From Pseudorhodoferax sp. Leaf274 (lineage in GTDB: Bacteria > Pseudomonadota > Gammaproteobacteria > Burkholderiales > Burkholderiaceae_C), in assembly GCF_001422445.1 (NCBI RefSeq), contig NZ_LMNA01000001.1, forward strand, positions 162,931 through 226,930: a DNA stretch of 64,000 bases. The letters are read 5' to 3'. Positions 1 through 7,884 of the stretch are shown here, piece after piece. The position numbers were made by a program, and so were the translations under genes. Numbering within the stretch: position 1 is the stretch's first letter; every line of letters begins with the position of its first letter. The notes beneath the pieces were generated by a model. That model was not told the origin of the DNA. It saw nothing but the letters and a program-made list of their open reading frames with translations, and made no database searches.

Positions 1-2
1 CG

Positions 3-701
3 CGCGTGGCCAAGGCGAAGGTGGTGGCCCTCGATCCCATGGCGGCCGGCATCCGGCGCCTGCTGCTCAGGCCGGCTAGGCCCATGGAATTCTCGCCGGG
101 CCAGTACGCGCAACTCGCGTTCACGCCAGCGCATGCGCGGCCCTACTCCATGGCCGGCCTGCCGGGCGATGAACTGCTGGAGTTCCATGTGCAGCTGGTC
201 CCCAAGGGCCGCGTCAGCGACCACATCGCCGGGCAGCTGCGGGTGGGCGACACCGTCAAGGTCAGCGGGCCGCTGGGCGCCGCCTACCTGCGCAAGCAGC
301 ACACCGGCCCGATCCTGTGCGTGGCGGGCGCCACGGGCCTGGCGCCGGTGCTGTCGGTGGTGCGCGGCGCCGTGGCCTCCGGCATGCGCAACCCCATCGA
401 CCTGTACTTCGGCCTGCGCTCGCCACGCGAACTTTACGGCCTGGCCTGGCTGGACGCACTGCGGCAGGCGCACCCTGCACTGCGCGTGCACGTCGTGATG
501 GCATCGGGTGCCGACCCGGCCACCCAGCGGCGCGGCCTGGTGACCCAGGCCATCGCGCAGGACCACGACAGCCTGCGCGGGTGGCAAGCCTACCTGTGCG
601 GCTCACCGCCGATGGTGGAGACCACCATGCTGGTCGCGCTGGGCAAGGGCATCGAGGCGACGCACATCCACGCCGAAGCCTTCTACATGCAGGGCGACTG
701 A
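3..701 (+). CDS. nagAa: NagAa-type ferredoxin reductase, 3' part
   Basis: Electron-transfer component of ring-hydroxylating oxygenases of the naphthalene/salicylate (nag) type. The window holds the FAD-binding and NAD-binding domains. Visible are the flavin motif RPYSMAG (about residue 45), the nucleotide motif GATGLAPVLS and the C-terminal YLCGSPPMVE. The N-terminal 2Fe-2S ferredoxin domain expected in this family lies beyond the left edge, so the GTG at position 6 is probably not the real start. The gene runs convergently into nagL with one base between the stop codons. It is probably the reductase for an oxygenase encoded to the left or for the salicylate hydroxylase on the other strand. 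Confidence 0.8.
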   Translation, partial: RVAKAKVVALDPMAAGIRRLLLRPARPMEFSPGQYAQLAFTPAHARPYSMAGLPGDELLEFHVQLVPKGRVSDHIAGQLRVGDTVKVSGPLGAAYLRKQHTGPILCVAGATGLAPVLSVVRGAVASGMRNPIDLYFGLRSPRELYGLAWLDALRQAHPALRVHVVMASGADPATQRRGLVTQAIAQDHDSLRGWQAYLCGSPPMVETTMLVALGKGIEATHIHAEAFYMQGD

Positions 702-702
702 C

Positions 703-1341
703 TCAGCCCGCGTCCGGCTGCGCAGCGGGCGCCGCCTTGCGGAACGCTTCCAGCTGTCCGCAGGCCGCGTCCACCGCCTGCACGCGCGGCCAGCGCGCCA
801 TGTCCACCTTGAAGCGGCGCGCGCCTTCGATCTGCGGCACGAGGTAGACATCCGCGAGCGTGGGCCTGTTGCCGAAACAGAAGTCGCCACGCCGCCGGTC
901 GACCGCGAGGAAGGCCTCGATGGCGTCGAAGCCCGCGCCGATCCAGGTGCCGCACCAGTCGTTCACCGCAGACTCGTCCGCCCTGAAGCGGTGGCGCAGC
1001 GCCTCCAGGATGCGCCGGTTGTTGACCGGGTGCACGTCGCAGCCCACGATGGCCGCGAGCGCACGCACCTGCGCGCGGTCGCTGGCGCCGTCGGGCAACA
1101 GCGGCGGCTGGGGATAGCGCTCTTCGAGCCATTCGATGATGGCCGGCGACTGCGTCATGCGGTGGCCATCCAGCTCGAGCACGGGCACGAACTGCTGCGG
1201 GTTGGTCGCCTGGAAGGCCTGTGCAAGATGTTCCTCGCGCCGCAGGTCGACCGCGACCTGCTCGTACGCCAGCCCCTTCAGGTTCAGCGCGATGCGCAGG
1301 CGGTGCGAGGTGCCGCTGCGGAAGAAGGTGTAGAGCTTCAT
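703..1341 (-). CDS. nagL: Maleylpyruvate isomerase (zeta-class GST, NagL-like)
   Basis: Glutathione-dependent isomerisation of maleylpyruvate to fumarylpyruvate in the cytoplasm, the second step of gentisate breakdown. The 212-residue protein has the zeta-class GST N-terminus with the SGTSHRLRIALNLKGL stretch (the SxxSxRVR-type catalytic motif) followed by an all-helical C-terminal domain; length is normal for the family. It is the last gene of the salicylate-gentisate operon, two bases after the Bug gene. The alternative is maleylacetoacetate isomerase, the homologue in tyrosine breakdown. The gentisate dioxygenase and fumarylpyruvate hydrolase in the same operon favour maleylpyruvate. Confidence 0.88.
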   Translation of the reverse strand: MKLYTFFRSGTSHRLRIALNLKGLAYEQVAVDLRREEHLAQAFQATNPQQFVPVLELDGHRMTQSPAIIEWLEERYPQPPLLPDGASDRAQVRALAAIVGCDVHPVNNRRILEALRHRFRADESAVNDWCGTWIGAGFDAIEAFLAVDRRRGDFCFGNRPTLADVYLVPQIEGARRFKVDMARWPRVQAVDAACGQLEAFRKAAPAAQPDAG

Positions 1342-1343
1342 GG

Positions 1344-2345
1344 TCAGTCCAGCGAGATCCTGGCGCGCTTGACGATTTCACCGAAGGTGCGCGAGTCGCG
1401 TTCGATGGCCTTGGTGAGCTCGCCCGGCGGGCCGATGTAGGGCTCGAAGCCGAAGGTCGCCAGGCGTTCCTTGACCTCGGCGCTGGCCAGCACCTTGCCC
1501 ACGTCGGCATTGATCTTCTCGATGGCTGCCTTCGGGGTGCCGACGGGCGCGAACAGGCCGACCCAGGTCTTCACCTCGAAGCCTGCCGGGCCGCCGGCCT
1601 CGCCAACCGTCGGCACATCGGCGTAGCCCGGCAGGCGCTTCGGTGCAGCGAGTGCGAGGAACTTGACCTTCCTGGCCTGGTACATCGGGCCGGCGGTCGC
1701 CGCGGAGCCGAAGGCCCACTGGATGTCGCCAGTGGCCACGGAGGTGTAGACGTTGCCCATGTCCTTGAACGGCACGTGCACCATCTTCGTGTCCGTCGCT
1801 GCCTCGAGCATCGCCGCGCCCACGTGGGCCACGCTGCCGATGCCCCACGATCCGTACGTGATGCCACCAGGCGCGGCCTTGGCCGCCTTGATCAGGTCGC
1901 CCACGTTGTTCCAGGGCGAATTGGCCGCCACGACGACGAAGAAGTTGGTGAAGTACACCGGCGCCACCGGCTCGAAGTCCTTGAGCGGGTCGTAGGGCAG
2001 TTGCTTGAACACGTGCGGCTGCAGGGCCATGTGCGTGTTGTCGACCTGCAGCACGGTGTAGCCGTCGGGAGCCGCACGCTTGGCGTCGCCGATGGCGATG
2101 AAGCCGCTGGCCCCGGGCTTGTTGTCGATCACGAGCTGCTGGCCCCAGTTGCGCGTCAGGCGTTCGCCAAGGATGCGCATCACCGCATCGGGGCCACTGC
2201 CTGGCGAGTACGGCGCCACCGAGCGCACCGGCTTGGCGGGATAGGTCTGGGCCATGGCGGCGGGCAGGCACGCGGCGCCGACGATGAACAGAGAGGACAG
2301 TGAAAGGGCGCGCGTGAAGGCGCGTGAACGGGCGACAGTGTGCAT
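1344..2345 (-). CDS. Bug/TctC-family periplasmic solute-binding protein
   Basis: Extracytoplasmic binding protein of the tripartite tricarboxylate transporter type. The first 32 residues form a Sec signal peptide ending AMAQ, followed by the hallmark YPAKPVRSVAPYSPGSG start of the mature domain; NKPGASG and APDGYT are typical Bug motifs. At 333 residues it has the usual length. It sits inside the salicylate/gentisate operon between nagI and nagL, so an aromatic acid ligand (salicylate or gentisate) is a reasonable inference. No TctAB membrane subunits are nearby, as is common for Bug proteins in this group of bacteria. Confidence 0.9.
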   Translation of the reverse strand: MHTVARSRAFTRALSLSSLFIVGAACLPAAMAQTYPAKPVRSVAPYSPGSGPDAVMRILGERLTRNWGQQLVIDNKPGASGFIAIGDAKRAAPDGYTVLQVDNTHMALQPHVFKQLPYDPLKDFEPVAPVYFTNFFVVVAANSPWNNVGDLIKAAKAAPGGITYGSWGIGSVAHVGAAMLEAATDTKMVHVPFKDMGNVYTSVATGDIQWAFGSAATAGPMYQARKVKFLALAAPKRLPGYADVPTVGEAGGPAGFEVKTWVGLFAPVGTPKAAIEKINADVGKVLASAEVKERLATFGFEPYIGPPGELTKAIERDSRTFGEIVKRARISLD

Positions 2346-2435
2346 GGCTGGCTTTCTTGGCGGTTCGGCCGCTGGCGGCCGGTTGGAAAGGTCTGGCTGG
2401 ACTCGATGTGGGCGCAGGCGGCGCAGGCAGGCCGC

Positions 2436-3560
2436 TCAGCCGACGGCTTCGGCGCGGTGCGCGTGCAGCGCCTCGAAGATCGGCGCGTCGCCGAAGCGGA
2501 ACAGGTCCAGCGCGTCGGAGGCGGATGCCTGGGCCGAGAACGGCTGCCACGATGGCACGACGAACAGGTCGCCGCGGGCTACCTGCCAGGTGCGTTCTCC
2601 CACGGTGACGGTGCCGCTGCCGTCGAAGACCTGGAACACCGACGAGCCCACCTCGCGGTGCACCAGCGTCGCGGCGCCGGCGCGCACGCGGTGCATCTCG
2701 CAGCGCATGGTGGGCAGCACGTCACCGCCGGTGGTCGGGTTGGTGAAACGCACGGCCGCGTGGCCGGGGCTCAGCGTGCCGGGCTGGCCTTCTGCTTCCA
2801 GCGCGAGCTGGTCGGCCAGCGCGCGGTCGGTGTCGGCCCAGCGGTAGGCCAACAGGGGCGACGCGGGCTGGGCGCCCTTGCTGGAGACGGGGCGCAGGCC
2901 GGGGTGGCCCCACAGCCGCTCGGCGTACGAACGCTCGGCCGTGCTGCGCTCGGCAGGCGAGACCCTCTCGCGGCCGGCCTCGAAGAACTGGCTCTCGGTG
3001 TAGTACGAGAACGGAATGTCCAGGCCGTCGATCCAGGCCATGGGCTCGGTGGCGGCGTTGTGGTGGGCGTGCCAGTTCCAGCCGGCCTGCGGCAGGAAGT
3101 CGCCACGCGACATGCGCACGGCGTCGCCGTTGACCACCGTCCACACGCCTTCACCCTCCACCACGAAGCGGAAGGCATGCTGCGTGTGGCGGTGCTCGGG
3201 CGCGTCCTCGCCCGGCATCAGGTACTGGATGGCGGCCCACAGCGTGGGCGTGGCGAACGGCCGGCCGCCCAGCGCGGGGTTGGCCAGCGCGATGGCGCGG
3301 CGCTCGCCACCGCGGCCCACCGGCACGATCTCGCCGGCCTGCGCGGCCAGGGCCAGCAGCTTCTCCCAGCGCCACAGGTGCGGCACGGCCTTGGACTTCG
3401 GGTGCCGGGGCATCAGGTCGCCGATCTCGGTCCACAGCGGCACCAGCAGCTCCTGCTCGAAGCCGCGGTACAGCTGCTCCAGGGCGGGCGTGGGTTCGGG
3501 CTGCCCACGCCCCGCGACGGCATGCAGCCGCACCGGGGAAGGCGTCAGGTCGGTGGTCAT
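2436..3560 (-). CDS. nagI: Gentisate 1,2-dioxygenase
   Basis: Cupin-fold ferrous iron dioxygenase that opens the ring of gentisate (2,5-dihydroxybenzoate) to maleylpyruvate. At 374 residues it matches the bicupin family. The first cupin carries the iron-binding HRHTQHAFRFVVEGEG region (about residues 120-135) and GWNWHAHHN; the second cupin near the C-terminus has GTVTVGERTWQVARGD. It lies 30 bases downstream of the fumarylpyruvate hydrolase gene in the same operon. With nagGH it makes a complete route from salicylate through gentisate. Confidence 0.92.
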   Translation of the reverse strand: MTTDLTPSPVRLHAVAGRGQPEPTPALEQLYRGFEQELLVPLWTEIGDLMPRHPKSKAVPHLWRWEKLLALAAQAGEIVPVGRGGERRAIALANPALGGRPFATPTLWAAIQYLMPGEDAPEHRHTQHAFRFVVEGEGVWTVVNGDAVRMSRGDFLPQAGWNWHAHHNAATEPMAWIDGLDIPFSYYTESQFFEAGRERVSPAERSTAERSYAERLWGHPGLRPVSSKGAQPASPLLAYRWADTDRALADQLALEAEGQPGTLSPGHAAVRFTNPTTGGDVLPTMRCEMHRVRAGAATLVHREVGSSVFQVFDGSGTVTVGERTWQVARGDLFVVPSWQPFSAQASASDALDLFRFGDAPIFEALHAHRAEAVG

Positions 3561-3590
3561 GGTGGGGGGTCTCCGTGGTGCGACGTTGCT

Positions 3591-4295
3591 TTATTCGGCC
3601 TTGCCGACGTGGAGCACGATGCTGCCCACGCCTTCGATCCGGCCCTCGATGCGGTCGCCCGCCTGCACGGGCCCCACGCCTTCGGGCGTGCCGGTGAAGA
3701 CCAGGTCGCCGGGCTGCAGGTGGTAGAACCTGGAGAGGTCGGCGATGAGTTCGGGGATGTCCCAGATCAGCTTGGACAGGTCGGACTTCTGGCGCACGGC
3801 GCCGTTGACCGACATCTCGAGCGCGCCCTCGCGCAACACGCGCTGCGGCATGGGCACGATCTCGGAGACGACGGAGGACTGCTCCACGTCCTTGCCCAGG
3901 TCCCAGGGCCGGCCCTTCTCGCGGGCCACGAGCTGCAGGTCGCGGCGGGTCATGTCCAGGCCGCAGGCGTAGCCGTAGACCAGGCGCGGCGCATCCGCCT
4001 CGCTGACGCGGAAACCGGCCGTGCCGATGGCCAGCACCAGCTCCATCTCGTGCTGGTAGTCCTGGGTGCCGGGCGGGTAGGCCACGGTGGCGCCGGACTC
4101 CACCAGCGTGGACGGCGCCTTGGTGAAGTAGAACGGCACCTCGACCGACTTGTCGACCGGGCGGCCCATCTCCACGGCATGCGCGTGGTAGTTGCGGCCG
4201 ACGAAGAACAGGCGGTTGACCGGCAGGCGCTCGCTGCGCCCGCGCACGGGCAGCGAACGCACGGGCGGCGGGGTCCAGAGGTAGGTGGTGGTCAT
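3591..4295 (-). CDS. nagK: Fumarylpyruvate hydrolase (FAH family)
   Basis: Hydrolyses fumarylpyruvate to fumarate and pyruvate, the last step of the gentisate pathway. The protein has the FAH-family core: FFVGRNYHAHAVEMG, a metal-binding HEMELVLAIG segment, and the C-terminal GDLVFTGTPEGVGPVQ signature. The start was placed at the ATG preceding TTTYLWTPP because a good AAAGGAA ribosome-binding site lies just before it and similarity begins there; an in-frame ATG 66 bases upstream lacks one. Product length is 234 residues, normal for NagK. Neighbours are the ferredoxin reductase upstream and gentisate dioxygenase downstream. Confidence 0.9.
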   Translation of the reverse strand: MTTTYLWTPPPVRSLPVRGRSERLPVNRLFFVGRNYHAHAVEMGRPVDKSVEVPFYFTKAPSTLVESGATVAYPPGTQDYQHEMELVLAIGTAGFRVSEADAPRLVYGYACGLDMTRRDLQLVAREKGRPWDLGKDVEQSSVVSEIVPMPQRVLREGALEMSVNGAVRQKSDLSKLIWDIPELIADLSRFYHLQPGDLVFTGTPEGVGPVQAGDRIEGRIEGVGSIVLHVGKAE

Positions 4296-4357
4296 CGGGG
4301 TTTTCCTTTGCGGTGGATGGTGTGGATGGGGGTCTGCATCGGCGCGCTGGCAGCCGG

Positions 4358-5623
4358 TCACAGCCTGGACAGGGGCGTGCCCGGATCGGCCAGGCGTTCG
4401 GCATCGACGGGCTTGTGCTGCTCGATCAGCCGGCGCGCGAAGCGCAGGTCGCGCGCCGCATTCGGACCGATGGCGGCCTGCACCACGTCTCCGGCCAGGT
4501 AGAACAGCACGAAGCTGCCGCTGGCCGGATCACCGCGCCGCACCACGCGGTGCGCGGCGCCGGGCATGCCGTAGATCTGCAGGTTCATGCCGTATTGGTC
4601 GGACCAGAACCAGGGCAGCGGCTGGTAGTCCACCGCGCGGCCGAGGGCCGAACGCGCGGCGGCGATGCCCTGCTCCTGCGCGTTCTGCCACGACTCCAGC
4701 CGCAGCCGGCGGCCGGCCCAGGGATTGGCCGCCACGGCCACATCGCCGGCCGCCAGGATGTCGGGGTCCGAGCTGTGGCATTGCGCATCGACGAGCACGC
4801 CGCCATCGCAGGCCAGGCCCGCGGCGCGCGCCAGTTCGTCGTTGGGCACCAGGCCGATGCCGAGCACGATGGCATCGCAGGCGAGCGCGCTGCCATCGGC
4901 CAGCTGCACCACCGGGCGGCCATCGCCCCCCGTGGCGAAGCCGTTGACGCCGGCGCCCAGCAGCACGCGCACGCCCTGCGCGCGGTGCAGTGCGAGCAGG
5001 TGGTCGGAGATCTCCGCCGGCACGGTGCGCTCGCACAGCCGGCCCTGGGTCTCGACCACCACGGCATCGGCGCCCCGTTGCCGCGCCGTGGCCGCGACCT
5101 CCAGGCCGATCCAGCCGCCGCCCACCACCACGATGCTGCGGCCGGGCGCGAGGACCGGCGCCAGCGCCGCGGCATCGCCGATGGTGCGCAGCGTGTGGAG
5201 CGGCACCCGGTCGGCACCCGGCAAGGTGAGCCGTCGGGCACGCCCGCCGGTGCACAGGATCAGCTTCTCGTACGGCACCACGGCGCCATCGGCCAGCACC
5301 ACCTGCCTGGCGGCACGGTCGATGCGCAGCACCTGGGCGCCCGGGCGCCAGTCGAGGCCCAGGGCCGCGAAGGCCTCGGGCTTCAGGAGGTGCGTGCTCT
5401 CCGGCGGCGCCGTGCCGGACAGCACGGCCTTGGACAGCGGCGGCCTCTCGTGCGGCGGATGCGGCTCGTCGCCGACCAGCACCACCCGGCCCGTGAAGCC
5501 TTCGGCGCGCAGCGTCCGGGCCGCCCAGCCGCCGGCCTGGCCGGCGCCGACGATCACGATCGTGCGGGCCGCGCTGGCATCCGTGCATGCGGCGGCCGCG
5601 ACCTGGGGTCGCTCAGCAGTCAT
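4358..5623 (-). CDS. FAD-dependent ferredoxin reductase (BphA4/rubredoxin-reductase type)
   Basis: NAD(P)H:ferredoxin oxidoreductase of the glutathione-reductase fold. Three dinucleotide-binding motifs are visible: IVIVGAGQAGG near residue 22, VVVGGGWIGLEVA near 150, and ILAAGDVAVA near 270. HERPPLSKAVLSG is typical of toluene/biphenyl dioxygenase reductases. It follows the Rieske ferredoxin gene and should reduce it, giving electrons to the salicylate hydroxylase. This is not the NagAa class (2Fe-2S plus FAD domains) seen at the left edge, so two unrelated reductase types are found within 5 kb. Confidence 0.85.
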   Translation of the reverse strand: MTAERPQVAAAACTDASAARTIVIVGAGQAGGWAARTLRAEGFTGRVVLVGDEPHPPHERPPLSKAVLSGTAPPESTHLLKPEAFAALGLDWRPGAQVLRIDRAARQVVLADGAVVPYEKLILCTGGRARRLTLPGADRVPLHTLRTIGDAAALAPVLAPGRSIVVVGGGWIGLEVAATARQRGADAVVVETQGRLCERTVPAEISDHLLALHRAQGVRVLLGAGVNGFATGGDGRPVVQLADGSALACDAIVLGIGLVPNDELARAAGLACDGGVLVDAQCHSSDPDILAAGDVAVAANPWAGRRLRLESWQNAQEQGIAAARSALGRAVDYQPLPWFWSDQYGMNLQIYGMPGAAHRVVRRGDPASGSFVLFYLAGDVVQAAIGPNAARDLRFARRLIEQHKPVDAERLADPGTPLSRL

Positions 5624-5651
5624 GGGTTCTCCTTGGTGGCCTGGAAAAAGC

Positions 5652-5966
5652 TCAGTCGAAGGCGAGCCAGACGCGGCCGCCTTCGATCTTCACGGGGTAG
5701 CTGCGCAGCGCCTCGGTCACCGGCGCGCAGGTCGGCTGGCCGGAGCGCACGTCGAACTTGCCCTGGTGCAGCGGGCACTCGATCTCGTGCCCTTCGAGGA
5801 AGCCATCGCACAGCCGTGCGTGGCCATGGGTGCAGATGTTGTCGGTGGCGAAGACCTCGCCATCGACGCCGTACAGCGCGATGTCGCGGCCAGCGACGGC
5901 CAGGCCGACCACGTCGTCCTGCGGCACCTCGTCCTGCGCGGCCGCGTCGATCCAGTTCATGGGCAT
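5652..5966 (-). CDS. nagAb: Rieske-type ferredoxin of ring-hydroxylating oxygenase
   Basis: Small soluble 2Fe-2S electron carrier between the reductase and the terminal oxygenase. The 104-residue protein shows the Rieske ligands: CTH near residue 43 and CPLH sixteen residues later, in the context [13 protein letters not shown] and [10 protein letters not shown]. It sits 11 bases after the oxygenase small-subunit gene, the expected place for the cognate ferredoxin. The symbol follows its role in the nag system; no direct comparison with NagAb was possible. Confidence 0.88.
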   Translation of the reverse strand: MPMNWIDAAAQDEVPQDDVVGLAVAGRDIALYGVDGEVFATDNICTHGHARLCDGFLEGHEIECPLHQGKFDVRSGQPTCAPVTEALRSYPVKIEGGRVWLAFD

Positions 5967-5977
5967 GGCGCGGCTCC

Positions 5978-6451
5978 TCAGATGGGGTAGATCAGCGAGT
6001 TGGGGATCATCTCGCTGTCGTAGACGACCAGGCGCGCGGCGAACTTCAGCCCCTGCGGCGTGCGCACCACTTCATCGAGCGTGCGGCCCACGTTGAACAC
6101 GGTCGTCTCCTTGGACAAGCGCGTGCGGAACACCGCGTAGTTGGCCTCGCTGTGGATGCGACCATCGGCATCGACCCGGTGCACAAGCGGCGTGCCGACC
6201 ACGTGGCGCTGGTAGTAGGGATCGTGGAACAGGGTCTCGCGGATGCCGTAGACGCGGTCTTTCAGCATGCCCTTGCTGTCGAACGCCAGCGTGGCCAGCG
6301 GAAAGCCTCGCTCGTGGTTCTCGCGCGGCTGCAGCTTGTAGACGCAGTCGTCGATGAAGAACTCGGGCCAGGCGTCCCAGTCGGCCGCGTCCAGGGCCGA
6401 GGCGTAGCGCGCATACAGCTGCGTCAGCTCGAAGTGGTTCTGCCAGTCCAT
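5978..6451 (-). CDS. nagH: Salicylate 5-hydroxylase small subunit
   Basis: Beta subunit of a Rieske oxygenase, structural partner of the alpha subunit encoded just upstream. The protein of 157 residues has the SnoaL/NTF2-like fold sequence typical of beta subunits ([35 protein letters not shown]). The ATG beginning MDWQNHFEL was chosen because GGAGG lies seven bases before it. A GTG two codons upstream, overlapping the alpha stop codon, would be too close to that site. Translation is probably coupled to nagG. Confidence 0.88.
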   Translation of the reverse strand: MDWQNHFELTQLYARYASALDAADWDAWPEFFIDDCVYKLQPRENHERGFPLATLAFDSKGMLKDRVYGIRETLFHDPYYQRHVVGTPLVHRVDADGRIHSEANYAVFRTRLSKETTVFNVGRTLDEVVRTPQGLKFAARLVVYDSEMIPNSLIYPI

Positions 6452-6453
6452 GG

Positions 6454-7716
6454 TCACGCCTCCATCACCTTGCGCCAGTACGCGTACATGCCCCGGATCA
6501 GCGTCTCGGTCACCATGTGGTCCGTGTCGCCGACCTCGCGGCCACCGAGTTCGGCCAGCGTGCGGTGCACGGGCTTGGTCTCGAAGCCTTCCTGCGACCA
6601 CTCGATGACCTCGCCGTCGTCGGCAGAGACGAAGCCCGCCGGGCCGAACAGGTTGGCCTGGCGCAGCCGGCGCTGCGTCATCTCCTCGCTGTCGTCCTCG
6701 AAGCCGAAATGCGTCCAGACGAAATCGAAGGCGCCGTGGCCGTCCGGCTGGATATGGCGCGTCGAGACGCTGTTGACCTGCTGCTGGAAGATCACGCTGG
6801 GGAACACGGTCATCATCACGGCGGTGGGCGCGCCCCACCAGGGCTCGTGCACGATGTCGAGGAAGCGCGCGTCGTGGAGCTCCATGCCCGCCTTGAAGCT
6901 GGACACCTGGGTCACGTCGGCCGCCTTGCCGGACGCGCCGCGCGTGGACACCATGGCCGCATGCCGGTGCTGCGCATCCATCAGCAGCTGCGACTTGTTG
7001 TCGGCGCGCCAGAGCCCGAAGGTGACGAACCAGGTGTGCAGCAGGCCGGGGTGGTATGGGTCCTTGATGTTCTCCTGCATCAGCTTCCAGTTGCCGGGGA
7101 TGCGCTGGCGGTTGTAGCCCAGGATCTTGAGCTGGCGGCCATCGAACAGCCGGTCGAAGTAGGCCAGGACGACCGGACCGAGGAAGTCCTCCAGCGGCTC
7201 CACACCATGGTCGAACGAGGCGAAGACCACGCCGCCACGCACGGCGACCTTGAGCTTGGTCAGCCCGTGCTCGGCCGGCTTGAAGTCGGCCGGCATGCCG
7301 CCGTTGACCTTGCCATCCTGCTTGACGCCGCGGCGAAACGGCACGCCCTGCAGGTCGCCCGACAGCGTGTAGTTCCACTGGTGGTAGGGGCAGGTCAGGC
7401 TCTCGCGGTTGCCATGGCGCTCGCGGCAAAACGCCATGCCGCGGTGCGCGCAGACGTTCTCCACCACGTGGATGGAGCGGTCCTTGTCGCGCACCAGCAG
7501 CACCGAGCGCTCGCCGATCACGGTGCGCTTGAAGTCGCCGGCGTTGGGGATCTCGGCCTCCAGGCCGACGTAGCACCAGTGGCCGTTGTAGAAGAGCCGG
7601 TCCAGTTCCTTGCGGTACAGGGTCTCGTCGGTGTAGGCCTGGAACGGGATGCGGCTGGTGCCGTCGCTTTCCCAGCGGATCTGCTGCGGAAAGACGGTCG
7701 CGGGGCATTCATGCAT
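6454..7716 (-). CDS. nagG: Salicylate 5-hydroxylase large subunit
   Basis: Catalytic alpha subunit of a Rieske non-haem iron oxygenase that hydroxylates salicylate to gentisate. The N-terminal Rieske domain has CAH (about residue 86) and CPYHQWNY (about 106). The catalytic domain has the mononuclear iron ligands D and two H in QENIKDPYHPGLLH. Long runs (HWCYVGLEAEIPN, DFKRTVIGERSV, FVTFGLWRADNKS) match my memory of NagG from Ralstonia sp. U2. The start chosen has AGGAG eight bases upstream; an in-frame ATG 45 bases earlier adds an unlikely arginine-rich tail. First gene of the operon. Confidence 0.9.
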   Translation of the reverse strand: MHECPATVFPQQIRWESDGTSRIPFQAYTDETLYRKELDRLFYNGHWCYVGLEAEIPNAGDFKRTVIGERSVLLVRDKDRSIHVVENVCAHRGMAFCRERHGNRESLTCPYHQWNYTLSGDLQGVPFRRGVKQDGKVNGGMPADFKPAEHGLTKLKVAVRGGVVFASFDHGVEPLEDFLGPVVLAYFDRLFDGRQLKILGYNRQRIPGNWKLMQENIKDPYHPGLLHTWFVTFGLWRADNKSQLLMDAQHRHAAMVSTRGASGKAADVTQVSSFKAGMELHDARFLDIVHEPWWGAPTAVMMTVFPSVIFQQQVNSVSTRHIQPDGHGAFDFVWTHFGFEDDSEEMTQRRLRQANLFGPAGFVSADDGEVIEWSQEGFETKPVHRTLAELGGREVGDTDHMVTETLIRGMYAYWRKVMEA

Positions 7717-7817
7717 GGGGCGTCTCCTGTCGTGGTCGCTGCGTGCGCGGTGCGCTCGCACCGTGCTCCCGGAGCGGCGGCCGCTGCTGGTCAGCGGCCT
7801 CTCCGAGGTTGGACGCG

Positions 7818-7846
7818 ATCATTCGTGCAGGCGGAACATCAGTCAA
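7818..7846 (-). promoter_or_regulatory. Candidate sigma-70 promoter of the salicylate/gentisate operon
   Basis: Read on the minus strand, TTGACT (7846-7841) is followed by a 17-base spacer and AATGAT (7823-7818), giving a start of transcription near 7811 and a leader of about 95 bases before nagG. The -35 hexamer overlaps the left arm of the inverted repeat at 7833-7866, so occupancy of that repeat would affect polymerase binding. Confidence 0.55.
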
Positions 7847-7866
7847 TGTGACGGGAGTGATGTTCC
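7833..7866. promoter_or_regulatory. Perfect 9-bp inverted repeat over the nag promoter
   Basis: GGAACATCA (7833-7841) and TGATGTTCC (7858-7866) are perfect inverted copies separated by 16 bases. They cover roughly -22 to -55 of the predicted promoter. There is no T-run, so an operator is more likely than a terminator for the preceding gene. Confidence 0.55.
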
Positions 7867-7868
7867 AT

Positions 7869-7883
7869 ATCACCCATGTGAAT
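7869..7883 (-). promoter_or_regulatory. NahR/NagR-like LysR-type activator box
   Basis: On the minus strand the site reads ATTCACATGGGTGAT. The published NahR/NagR consensus, as I recall it, is ATTCACGCTNNTGAT; ten of its thirteen defined bases match with correct spacing. Its centre is about 65 bases upstream of the predicted start of transcription, the normal place for the recognition site of these salicylate-responsive activators. No NagR-like gene is in the window; it may lie to the left of the NagAa gene. Confidence 0.55.
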
Positions 7884-7884
7884 A

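Noticed and set aside
2340..4502. A 720-codon plus-strand open frame opposite the gentisate genes
   Set aside because: Histidine/arginine/glycine-rich composition with no domain; it is the antisense shadow of nagI and nagK in high-GC DNA. Similar long frames at 8143-11682, 17506-19494, 27354-29678 and 52307-55324 were discarded for the same reason.
7833..7866. Inverted repeat as terminator of the cyclic-di-GMP gene
   Set aside because: A 16-base loop and no T-run, and it overlaps a promoter -35; an operator fits better.
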